A stretch of DNA of 6,340 nt from a bacterium (GCA_021791345.1 JAJYWT010000237.1:1-6340); one strand, 5' to 3'. Positions 1 to 6,045 are shown, counted from the first letter of the stretch. The notes: generated from the sequence alone by a model not told the origin. Translations and numbers: made by a program.

Positions 1-267
1 GACCAACCCCAGGGCGATCATAAAGACTGCGGCCAAGGGGGTGGTGCGGAGCACCAGGCTGCCGGCCAACCCCCTTTCCAGGGTCAGCGTGCCCTCGCGA
101 CCCGAAATGATCACGGCGATGCCGGAGGCGACCGCCAGTGCCCCTCCCAGGGCGGACAGCCAGCAGCACGCCCGCAGACCGATGCGCCAATGGGCCCCCG
201 CCGCCGCCATGAGGGCGGCGCCCCAGGCGCCGGCGGCGGTCAATCCCAGTTCGAGCCCCAAGCTCAT
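1..267 (-). CDS. hyfB: HyfB-like antiporter-type membrane subunit (NuoL/MrpA family), N-terminal part, cut by window edge
   Basis: The first 89 codons are open to the left edge, starting at ATG 267-265. The ATG shares the bases ATGA with the stop of the preceding hyfI-like gene, so the two are translationally coupled. The visible peptide is hydrophobic and Ala/Gly/Leu-rich, with likely membrane helices near residues 4-24, 34-52 and 75-89. It has an ISG motif after the second helix and an LVLRTTPLAA stretch before the third. That layout resembles the N-terminus of E. coli HyfB/HycC as I recall it, where the third helix follows an 'LR-D-LSA' segment. The family forms antiporter-like ion channels in complex I and group 4 hydrogenases. 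The diagnostic Glu/Lys residues and the H-T-W-L-P-D-A-H segment lie beyond the edge. The HyfB assignment, as opposed to another NuoL/M/N paralogue, therefore rests on the N-terminus and operon context. Confidence 0.75.
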   Translation of the reverse strand, partial: MSLGLELGLTAAGAWGAALMAAAGAHWRIGLRACCWLSALGGALAVASGIAVIISGREGTLTLERGLAGSLVLRTTPLAAVFMIALGLV

Positions 268-791
268 GACTCGCCCCCCGGCAGGCTGATGCGCTCCTCA
301 ATCCGGCCCAGGGCCAGAAGCAGTCCGTGGATGAGGGCCAGCGGACTGGGGGGACACCCAGGCACGACCACGTCGACGGGAAGCAGGTCAGTGAGCGCCC
401 CTCGCGTATAGCGGTCAGCGCCGAAGACCCCACCCAGCGGGCACGCCCCCACCGCCACGACCACCTTGGGAGCCGGCATGGCTTGGTAGGCGCTGAGCAA
501 CGCATGGTCCATCGCTCGACAGCCCGGACCGGTAACCAGCAGGCAGTCGGCATGGCGCGGGGTGGGGGTGAAGAAGAGGCCAAGGCGATGGAAGTCGTAG
601 TAAGGGGACGACAGCAGCCGCACCTCCGACTCGCAAGCTCCACAGGACCCCGTGTCCACCGTGCGGATGTGAAGGCTGCGGTGCAGGACCGCCTGGCAAC
701 GCTCCCGCAGGACCTCGGCGGCGGCGTCCAGATCCCCAGTGACCGCATCGAGTGGCGGGGGGGCGCCCAGACCGCGGCTTGTTGGGGTCAC
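264..791 (-). CDS. hyfI: HyfI-like small subunit, NuoB family, carries the proximal [4Fe-4S] cluster
   Basis: This 175-residue protein matches the NuoB / NiFe-hydrogenase small-subunit fold of group 4 complexes. It carries the cluster nearest the active-site cavity (N2 in complex I). The four expected ligands are present: Cys50 and Cys53 in SCGACE, Cys117 in VGACPLGG and Cys146 in PGCPPSP. The RHADCLLVTGPG segment (79-90) and the DVVVPGCPPSPLALIHGLL C-terminal block are family hallmarks. Three further Cys (32, 83, 91) are extra. The start is GTG 791-789, overlapping the preceding stop as GTGA, with GGGAG seven bases upstream. The reading frame stays open 60 codons further up, but that stretch lies over the hyfH-like gene and is Pro/Gly/Arg-rich non-family sequence, so I reject it. 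The gene ends in an ATGA overlap with the hyfB-like gene. The full ligand set indicates that electrons still reach the interface with the large subunit. Confidence 0.93.
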   Translation of the reverse strand: MTPTSRGLGAPPPLDAVTGDLDAAAEVLRERCQAVLHRSLHIRTVDTGSCGACESEVRLLSSPYYDFHRLGLFFTPTPRHADCLLVTGPGCRAMDHALLSAYQAMPAPKVVVAVGACPLGGVFGADRYTRGALTDLLPVDVVVPGCPPSPLALIHGLLLALGRIEERISLPGGES

Positions 792-1123
792 TTCACATCT
801 CCCAGGAGGTAGTTGACCACCAGACTTTCCTGGTGGCGGGTCGCCAGCAGCGCCTCGGAACGGCGGCGGCCGAACTGCTGCGCCAGCTCCAGGCAGCGGC
901 CACAGGCGGTGCACCTGCCCAGATCCAGGCGCAGCTGCGCCCCGGCGACCTCTAGAGCGGAGCTGGGACACGCTGCCGCCATCTGGAGCGCGAGGTCGAT
1001 TCCGATCTCACCATCTCGGAACAGGGGTGGCGCTGGCCAGCCGGCCGCCTCCGGCTCGGAGCGGCTCGGGAATCGAGTCGTGACGATTCCCCGGCGAGCG
1101 CCTCTGAGGGTCCACAGGGCCAT
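788..1123 (-). CDS. hyfH: HyfH/HycF-like ferredoxin subunit (NuoI family) reduced to a single [4Fe-4S] cluster
   Basis: This 111-residue protein is the electron-transfer subunit of a group 4 type complex. Residues 10-18 (RRGIVTTRF) match the N-terminal arm of HycF-type proteins. The ferredoxin core is about residues 38-82. Normal relatives have two CxxCxxCxxxCP motifs, eight Cys for two [4Fe-4S] clusters. Here there are exactly four Cys: Cys52 in ACPSSAL, and Cys71, Cys74, Cys77 in CTACGRC. The first triplet aligns with Ile42, Ala45 and Met48, and the last CP Cys with Ala81. In ferredoxin folds the first CP Cys joins the second CxxC xxC triplet, so one complete site is kept (N6b type, next to NuoB) and the other (N6a type) is wholly lost. 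The ATG at 1123-1121 shares one base with the large-subunit stop (TGATG), and the gene ends in a GTGA overlap with the hyfI-like gene. The protein is shorter than E. coli HycF, whose Cys-rich C-terminal tail is missing. Confidence 0.87.
   Translation of the reverse strand: MALWTLRGARRGIVTTRFPSRSEPEAAGWPAPPLFRDGEIGIDLALQMAAACPSSALEVAGAQLRLDLGRCTACGRCLELAQQFGRRRSEALLATRHQESLVVNYLLGDVK
799..803 (-). promoter_or_regulatory. Ribosome binding site supporting the GTG start of the hyfI-like gene
   Basis: On the minus strand GGGAG lies seven bases before GTG 791-789, inside the last codons of the hyfH-like gene. Together with the GTGA stop/start overlap it selects this GTG over starts further upstream in the same frame. 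Confidence 0.6.
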
Positions 1124-2673
1124 CAGCGCGCGAAGCCCGCCACCGTCAGCCAGAAGCTGGCTTCCACGATGGGCACGTCCGTGAACACATTGCGGGCCCG
1201 CAGGGCATCGTCGAACGCCCGCCAGTTGCGTGTCGCCGCCGGCCGCAGACGGGCAAAGGCCACCCGCCCACTCTGCACCTCGAGGTGAACGAGCGCTTCC
1301 CCACGGCAGGTCTCGGCCCAGCCCAGTCCTACCACTGGGCCAGCCGCAGGCCCTGGGCTTGGCACCGGCCTTGGCACCGGGCCGGGCCAGTCATCCTGTA
1401 GTGGGATTCCGGACCGCACCCAGTGACGCACGAGACGCAGGGATTCCCTCACCTCGGTCACCCCAACCAGCATCCGGGCCAGGCAGTCACCCGTCTGCTC
1501 TTGCGCCTGCCGAAACCCTACATACGAAGTACCCGGCGTAACCTGGGAATGGCGCAGGTCAGTCAGCACACCCGCGGCCCGAGCCACAGGCCCGACCAAC
1601 CCCAGGCGATGCGCGGTGTCGCCGGTGATCATGCCCGCGCCCTCAAGCCGATCCACGTAAGAGTTGGTGGCCAAAAGTCCCGCCACCAGGGATTCGTACC
1701 TGGCCTCAAGCAAATCGAGTCCGGCGTCCAGGGCCGTTAGGTCGGCGCCGCGCCTGATCCCACCAACCTCAATGAGATTGAACAGATAGCGATGGCCGAA
1801 CACCCTGGCATTGAGCCGAAGGCAGTCCTCCAGGAGGACCTCCGCCTCGGACTGACCCACGATGAGTCCGGTGGCGGCCCCCAGGGCGGCCACGGACCCG
1901 ACGTGGTTGTAGATGCGCTCCAACTCCAGGGCCAGACATCGGGTCACCTCCGCCGCCGGCTCCACCACCACGCCCAGTGCCGCCTCCGCTGCCCGGGCGA
2001 AGGCGAGCGCGTTCCCGACCGCTCCCAGGCCTTCACACCTCTCGGCGAGGAAGAGGGCGTGGGCCAAGGGCTGCCCAACCATCCGGTGTTCCACCCCACG
2101 ATGTTTGTGGAACATGGCAAGGTACGCGTCCAGCAGCTCCTCCCCCGTCGTCACCAGCCCCAGATACAGAGACTCCTGGCCGGCACCGCGAATCGGCCCC
2201 CACGGGAACTCGATCGCCTCTCCCTGAACAACATGAGGGGCCCTGACCTCACTAGACAGCCGCTCGCCGCCGGGTAGTCGGAGCGGCTCCTCGGTCTCTG
2301 CGGAGGGTGGGAGGATGACCCGATTCACTGGCTTCCCGCCCCCCGGCTCCACGCCCCACAGCTCGTACAGCTCGCACTCCTCCTGGTACGCCGCCGGGAG
2401 CATCAGCGAGAGCGGAACCGGGAAGCTCTCATCCAATCGGCAGATGAGGCGCAAGTAGCTGCCAGACCGGTCGTCAGCGAACACCAAAACGCGCTCCAGC
2501 CCGTCCTCTGCCGGCCGCGCGAACATGTCGGCAAGGCGAGCGACAGGTGCCAGTTTGGCCACCAGGTCACCGACCGCCGGCGCCCGAAGATGCAGGTCCA
2601 CAACCATAGGTTGGTCCTCTATGCCCTCCCCGGCCAGCCGCCCGAACGTCCAGTCACGCTCCGACGGTTTCAT
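1123..2673 (-). CDS. hyfG: HyfG/HycE-like large subunit (fused NuoC-NuoD) lacking the Ni-Fe site
   Basis: Counted from ATG 2673-2671 the protein has 516 residues. The N-terminal part is a NuoC (30 kDa) domain with the block EECELYELWGVEP near 98-110. From about 155 on it is a NuoD / NiFe large-subunit domain: EFPWGPI (155-161), FHKHRGVEHRM (188-198), LELERIYNHVGS (249-260), NLIEVGGIRRG (299-309), LVGPVARAAG (359-368), ETCRGEALVHLE (455-466) and RNVFTDVPIVEAS (494-506). At L1, where hydrogenases have R-x-C-G-x-C-x-x-x-H, the sequence is ERCEGLGAVGN (211-221), putting Glu and Gly at the two ligand positions. At L2 (D-P-C-x-x-C) the protein ends SFWLTVAGFAR. All four Ni-Fe ligands are thus absent, the profile of Ehr-type complexes. 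A GTG 22 codons upstream (2739) is in frame, but the ATG forms an ATGA overlap with the hyfF-like stop, as at other junctions, so I chose it. Residues 430-448 are a Pro-rich loop. Confidence 0.92.
   Translation of the reverse strand: MKPSERDWTFGRLAGEGIEDQPMVVDLHLRAPAVGDLVAKLAPVARLADMFARPAEDGLERVLVFADDRSGSYLRLICRLDESFPVPLSLMLPAAYQEECELYELWGVEPGGGKPVNRVILPPSAETEEPLRLPGGERLSSEVRAPHVVQGEAIEFPWGPIRGAGQESLYLGLVTTGEELLDAYLAMFHKHRGVEHRMVGQPLAHALFLAERCEGLGAVGNALAFARAAEAALGVVVEPAAEVTRCLALELERIYNHVGSVAALGAATGLIVGQSEAEVLLEDCLRLNARVFGHRYLFNLIEVGGIRRGADLTALDAGLDLLEARYESLVAGLLATNSYVDRLEGAGMITGDTAHRLGLVGPVARAAGVLTDLRHSQVTPGTSYVGFRQAQEQTGDCLARMLVGVTEVRESLRLVRHWVRSGIPLQDDWPGPVPRPVPSPGPAAGPVVGLGWAETCRGEALVHLEVQSGRVAFARLRPAATRNWRAFDDALRARNVFTDVPIVEASFWLTVAGFAR
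1359..1380 (-). repeat. 12-base tandem duplication inside the Pro-rich loop of the hyfG-like gene
   Basis: On the plus strand TTGGCACCGG occurs at 1359-1368 and again at 1371-1380, a period of 12 bases (four codons). It lies in the part of the hyfG-like gene encoding the P-x-P-x-P-rich loop (protein residues about 430-448). The reading frame is kept, so this is a small in-frame expansion in a surface loop. A 7-bp inverted repeat (1321-1327 with 1334-1340) sits just downstream in the gene. Confidence 0.7.
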
Positions 2674-4151
2674 CGAACGAGGGCCACCGAATGGGCCAGT
2701 AGCAAGTTGAGCCAGGAGGGAATCCAGAGTCCCAGACACAAGAGGGCGAGCAGCGCCACCGCCGACGGGCCCACGGCCAAGAGATGCTCAAGTGCCCCGC
2801 GGTAAGGCTCCCGGTGGACACCACGGGGGGCGCCGAGCAGCATCCCGCCCACGGTCCGCATGAATGCCAGAAAGGCGACTGCCAGGAGCGCCAAGAGCAC
2901 AGCGACCAGCCAGGGCTGGTCACCCTGAAGTCCGGCCCGAACGATGGTGAACTCGCTGATGAACAGGCCGAACGGTGGCGCGCCCAGGATCGCCAGGGCG
3001 GCGCCGACCAGCAGGGCCCCCGTCCATGGCATGGCTCCAGTCACGCCACCTAGCCGATCCGTCCTCCGGGTGCCGTAGGCCAGGGCCACGGACCCGCCGC
3101 TGAGGAAGAGGATGGTCTTTCCTAGGCTGTGGTTCAGGCTGTGCAGCAGGGCTCCGTATATGCCCAGGACCCCACCGAAGCCCAGCCCCACCGCGATGAT
3201 CCCCATATGCTCCACCGACGAGTAGGCGAACAGTCGCTTGAAGTCGCGGCGGCGAATCATGAAGACCGCACCCACCAGTACCGAGAGGAATCCTAAAATC
3301 AGCATCGTCCTCCCGCCGTACTGGGTGCCCAACCCGCGGTTGGCGATCGCCAGAAGCCGGATGACGGCGTACATTCCGACATTCAGCAGTGCCCCCGAAA
3401 GCATCGCGCTCGCCGGTGCCGGCGCCTCGGCGTGGGCATCTGGTAGCCAGGTGTGCATCGGCGCCAAACCCACCTTGGTGCCGTACCCCACAACTCCCAG
3501 GAGAAACCCCAGCCGCAGGGCGGTGGGGGCGAGCTGATGCGCGTGGGCCAAAAGGAAGGGCCAGGCGAGGTGTGCTTCCGCGCTGCCCGGTAAAGCGCTG
3601 GCGGAGTAGAAGAGGAACAGCGCCCCCACCAGGGCCACAGTGATCCCCAGGCTGCTGATGATCACATACCTCCAGCCGGCTTCCAGTCCCTCAGTGCGCC
3701 CCTCGATGGGGACCAAGACCACACTGGCGAGGGTCGCTGCCTCCACCAAGATGAAGAGGAGACCGAGATTGGCGGTTTCGACCGCGGCGAGCATCGAGGC
3801 AGCGAAGAGGCCAAAGGCGCCGAAGTAAATTCTTACCCGCCGGACGGAGAGCTGGCCGGATCGCTCCTCGACGGCCAGATAGGACGCGGACCCCAGGCTG
3901 GCTAGGAGCACCACCACCGCCACCGTGACCAGGAAGAACCCTCCCAAGCCATCGACGTAGACGAACGCCCCCGCGCTCGCCAGTGGCGCGCCGGTGATGG
4001 TCAGGGTCGCCACCACGACCGCCAGCACCAGGCTGCCGGCGGCGCCGGCCACAGCTGCGAAGGCTGCCCACCCCGTGCGCCCAGAAAGTGCCGCGACGGC
4101 GCTGCCAGCCAGAGGCAATGTGGCGGTCAGCACTGGGAGCCAGAGCATCAT
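2670..4151 (-). CDS. hyfF: HyfF-like antiporter-type ion-translocating subunit (NuoL/M/N family)
   Basis: This 493-residue protein has about 14 predicted membrane helices and belongs to the complex I / Mrp antiporter-like family. Key residues are kept: Glu137 in the helix FILVEAATLASVV, Lys226 in GYGTKVGLAP, the signature PMHTWLPDAHAEAPAPAS (231-248), Lys345 in NHSLGKTILFLSGG and Glu400 in FISEFTIV. SSVEHMGIIAVGLG (311-324) is another conserved block. These charged residues form the ion path in the family, so the channel looks functional. The length fits HyfF without the long C-terminal lateral helix seen in NuoL. It begins ATGATG at 4151, the first ATG overlapping the hyfE-like stop as ATGA, and ends with an ATGA overlap into the hyfG-like gene. 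HyfF is preferred over HyfB because the gene sits between the HyfE and HyfG homologues and a second antiporter-like gene lies at the operon's distal end. Confidence 0.92.
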   Translation of the reverse strand: MMLWLPVLTATLPLAGSAVAALSGRTGWAAFAAVAGAAGSLVLAVVVATLTITGAPLASAGAFVYVDGLGGFFLVTVAVVVLLASLGSASYLAVEERSGQLSVRRVRIYFGAFGLFAASMLAAVETANLGLLFILVEAATLASVVLVPIEGRTEGLEAGWRYVIISSLGITVALVGALFLFYSASALPGSAEAHLAWPFLLAHAHQLAPTALRLGFLLGVVGYGTKVGLAPMHTWLPDAHAEAPAPASAMLSGALLNVGMYAVIRLLAIANRGLGTQYGGRTMLILGFLSVLVGAVFMIRRRDFKRLFAYSSVEHMGIIAVGLGFGGVLGIYGALLHSLNHSLGKTILFLSGGSVALAYGTRRTDRLGGVTGAMPWTGALLVGAALAILGAPPFGLFISEFTIVRAGLQGDQPWLVAVLLALLAVAFLAFMRTVGGMLLGAPRGVHREPYRGALEHLLAVGPSAVALLALLCLGLWIPSWLNLLLAHSVALVR

Positions 4152-4819
4152 GAGTCCCGCCCCGATCGACCGGCGGGCAAGGGGCTAATGCGCTCCGCCA
4201 GCCCCGTGGTCATCGCCAGCATGATCAAAAATCCCGCCAGAAGATCGAAGAAGATCCCCACCTCGACGATCAGCGGGAAGCTGGCCGCGAGAGTGATTGC
4301 CCCCAAGAAGACCCCGTTCTCCATGACCAGCCAGCCGATTAACTGGGCGACCATGTGCCGGCGCACCACCATTCCCAGTGCCCCGAGCAGGACCACCGCG
4401 GTGGAAATGGGGACCACCGAGGCTGCCAGCAGACCGTGAGCTATGCGTTCGGGAGACACCGCCAAGTAGGCGAAGGCGCAGAGGGCAGTTGCCATCACCA
4501 GGGTAAGAGACAGCCCGGTCGTGATCCCACTGTCGCGCTTTAGGGCCAGCCGTTGGACCAGCCAACGGCGGGCGGCGGTGGGAATCGCCCATCCTTTTAG
4601 CGCTAAGGTCAAACCGGCGAGCACCCAGAGAGCAGCATCACCCTCCAGGTAGGCGGCGGTGGCGGCTGCCACAGCCAGCAGCACTGACTGCAGGGCGTAG
4701 TAAGTGAGGTATCGATCGAACAGCTTGGAGCCTAAACAGGCAAGTGCCGACAGCAGGATGAGAACGGCGTCCAGACTGAGAATGGCGCCGCCGGGAGAGC
4801 CCAGGGTCAGCTCCTGCAT
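4148..4819 (-). CDS. hyfE: HyfE-like membrane subunit containing a NuoK-type domain
   Basis: This 223-residue hydrophobic protein has about seven likely helices (near 13-30, 39-59, 62-80, 101-120, 128-150, 158-180 and 183-207). The C-terminal half resembles NuoK. It has buried Glu167 in QLIGWLVMENGVFLGAI and Glu186 in PLIVEVGIFFDLL, the pair of membrane carboxylates typical of NuoK/HyfE ion-transfer modules. Lys75 in LALKGWAIP, ahead of an Arg-rich loop (84-95), matches HyfE. The start ATG (4819-4817) comes two bases after the hyfC-like stop TAG. There is no well-spaced ribosome binding site, so translation probably reinitiates from the upstream gene. The stop overlaps the hyfF-like start as ATGA. 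In the assembled complex this subunit links the NuoH-type subunit to the antiporter-like subunits. Confidence 0.92.
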   Translation of the reverse strand: MQELTLGSPGGAILSLDAVLILLSALACLGSKLFDRYLTYYALQSVLLAVAAATAAYLEGDAALWVLAGLTLALKGWAIPTAARRWLVQRLALKRDSGITTGLSLTLVMATALCAFAYLAVSPERIAHGLLAASVVPISTAVVLLGALGMVVRRHMVAQLIGWLVMENGVFLGAITLAASFPLIVEVGIFFDLLAGFLIMLAMTTGLAERISPLPAGRSGRDS

Positions 4820-4821
4820 CC

Positions 4822-5769
4822 CTACCGGCCCACCACGTAGGAGGTGATGATCCCGATGAGGGCGAGCAGGAACGCTCCCCCCAGATACTCCGCGATTCTA
4901 AAGAAGCGCAACTTGGCAAACGAGCTGTCGACTGCGACCACCAGCGCCGCGCTGAGGGCCAGTTTGCCGGCCACGGCGAGGCTACCGAGCACCCCCTGGA
5001 CGAGACTGGTGGCGTTGCCCAAGCCCCAAGGAAGCACGAACACATTCATGAAGACGCAGGAGAGAATGGTGAACTTCATCCAGCTTCCCCACTTGACTAG
5101 CGCATAGTCCCGGCCGGAGTACTCCAGAACCCGGGACTCTTCGATCATCGAGATCTCCGCCGTTCCGGCGGGGTTGTCGACGGGAATGTGTCCGTTCTCC
5201 GCCAGAATGAGGAGGAAGAAGGCCACTGCCCCGAGCAGATGGGTGGGAAGAAGCATCGCGGCCGGAGAGCCGGCGATAGCATGATTCATGAGGTAGGGGT
5301 TGTCCGACGCAGAGAGCACCCCAACGGTGAAGAAGACCAGGATGAGCGCTGGCTCCGCCAGGCTGCCCAGCCATGCCGTGCGACTCGCCCCCAAAGCTCC
5401 CAATGGGCTCGCCGAGTCCATGGCCCCCAGGGACATGGCAAAGCCCGCGAGGGTCAGGACCAGTGCTCCACCCAGGAGGTCGCCCATGAACGCGAGAGGC
5501 AACGGCTCGTCGGTGATGATGGGCACGATGGTGGAAACGGTCAGATAGCAGGCCATGGCCACGTACGGAGCCGCCACGAACACCGGGCTCGCATGCTCGG
5601 ACCGGACCACCCCCTTGCGCAGCCACTTGCGCAGGTCGTGATATGGCTGCAGGACGCTCGGCCCGCGCTTGGACTGCAGAATCGCAGCCCCCCTGGCAAT
5701 GACGCCAACGTAGAGCGGCGAAACAGCCAGGATCAGCAGGGTCTGCAGAATCTGCAGAAGGTACGGCAA
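4822..5769 (-). CDS. hyfC: HyfC/HycD-like membrane subunit (NuoH family), first gene of the operon
   Basis: This 315-residue protein has about eight membrane helices. NuoH-family blocks are clear: QSKRGPSVLQPYHDLRKWLRK (32-52), LGALGASRTAWLGSLAEPALI (123-143), GHIPVDNPAGTAEISMIEES (193-212) and VLEYSGRDYALVKWGSWMKF (214-233), with Glu205, Glu210 and Glu211 in the characteristic acidic loop. NuoH/HyfC anchors the soluble arm to the membrane and couples redox chemistry to ion movement. The start is TTG at 5769-5767. No ATG or GTG lies between the upstream in-frame stop (5814-5812) and this codon, and GGAGG sits six bases ahead of it. The next Met is at residue 72, which would delete the first helix and the RGP motif. 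The length is normal for the family. It is the promoter-proximal gene of the minus-strand operon. Confidence 0.93.
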   Translation of the reverse strand: MPYLLQILQTLLILAVSPLYVGVIARGAAILQSKRGPSVLQPYHDLRKWLRKGVVRSEHASPVFVAAPYVAMACYLTVSTIVPIITDEPLPLAFMGDLLGGALVLTLAGFAMSLGAMDSASPLGALGASRTAWLGSLAEPALILVFFTVGVLSASDNPYLMNHAIAGSPAAMLLPTHLLGAVAFFLLILAENGHIPVDNPAGTAEISMIEESRVLEYSGRDYALVKWGSWMKFTILSCVFMNVFVLPWGLGNATSLVQGVLGSLAVAGKLALSAALVVAVDSSFAKLRFFRIAEYLGGAFLLALIGIITSYVVGR

Positions 5770-5775
5770 CGCGAA

Positions 5776-5780
5776 CCTCC
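5776..5780 (-). promoter_or_regulatory. Strong ribosome binding site that fixes the TTG start of the hyfC-like gene
   Basis: GGAGG on the minus strand lies six bases upstream of TTG 5769-5767, which is ideal spacing. It is the best Shine-Dalgarno sequence of the operon and decides the start codon of the first gene. Confidence 0.8.
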
Positions 5781-5813
5781 GGGAAGGTAGGCCAACAGCT
5801 CCTAGAAGCCATT

Positions 5814-5829
5814 AGCCGGAACCCCGGCT
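5814..5829 (-). other. Short perfect hairpin in the operon leader
   Basis: AGCCGG, a four-base loop and CCGGCT form a perfect 6-bp stem between the predicted transcription start (about 5850) and the hyfC-like gene. No run of U follows on either strand, so it does not look like an intrinsic terminator. It could stabilise the 5' end of the message or be chance in GC-rich DNA. Confidence 0.35.
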
Positions 5830-5857
5830 TACGCGGGCCTCATCGCGTCGCCCCGCC

Positions 5858-5888
5858 ATTCTGCCACAGCGCAACCACCAGGTGTCAA
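5858..5888 (-). promoter_or_regulatory. Candidate sigma70-type promoter of the hyf-like (Ehr) operon
   Basis: On the minus strand a perfect TTGACA (5888-5883) is followed after 19 bases by CAGAAT (5863-5858), which matches four of six positions of TATAAT. Transcription would begin near 5850 and leave a leader of about 80 bases. The perfect -35 and its location upstream of the first gene support it. The spacer is longer than the usual 17 bases, so the promoter may be weak or need an activator. Confidence 0.5.
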
Positions 5889-5891
5889 GCC

Positions 5892-5909
5892 GGGGAGGCG
5901 GACCTCCCC
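5892..5909. other. 18-base dyad symmetry just upstream of the candidate -35; possible operator
   Basis: GGGGAGG and CCTCCCC are perfect 7-base arms separated by CGGA. The dyad ends three bases from the candidate TTGACA of the operon promoter. No gene reads into it and no T-run follows, so a regulator-binding site is more likely than a terminator. No known regulator consensus was recognised. Confidence 0.35.
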
Positions 5910-5988
5910 TTCGGTTCTCAGGACGGCCCTCCGCCGGCTCCCCCCCATCCGAACGAAGGCCGCTGGGCATCGAGACCTCTGCGTCAGG

Positions 5989-6020
5989 CCGAGCCAGAAG
6001 AGGCTCGGGCGTCGCGCCCG
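5989..6020. other. Two overlapping inverted repeats in the divergent intergenic region
   Basis: CCGAGCC (5989-5995) pairs with GGCTCGG (6002-6008) across six bases. CGGGCG (6006-6011) pairs with CGCCCG (6015-6020) across three. They share bases 6006-6008, so in RNA the two stems would compete at their junction. Either could be a protein-binding dyad or a leader structure for the tryptophanase-like gene if its transcript starts upstream. GC-rich DNA makes such repeats common, so function is uncertain. Confidence 0.25.
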
Positions 6021-6045
6021 GCGTCGTGTCGTCAGGGCCCACCGA

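Noticed and set aside
792..971. N-terminal extension of the hyfI-like gene starting at 971
   Set aside because: It lies over the well-supported hyfH-like gene, reads as Pro/Gly/Arg-rich shadow sequence, and the GTG at 791 has a GTGA overlap and a ribosome binding site.
5188..5790. 200-codon plus-strand open frame opposite the hyfC-like gene
   Set aside because: It is the antisense of a clear NuoH-family gene; the charged, Gln/Arg-rich translation has no recognisable domain.
5892..5909. Intrinsic terminator
   Set aside because: The stem is perfect but no T-run follows on either strand, and no gene transcribes toward it from either side.
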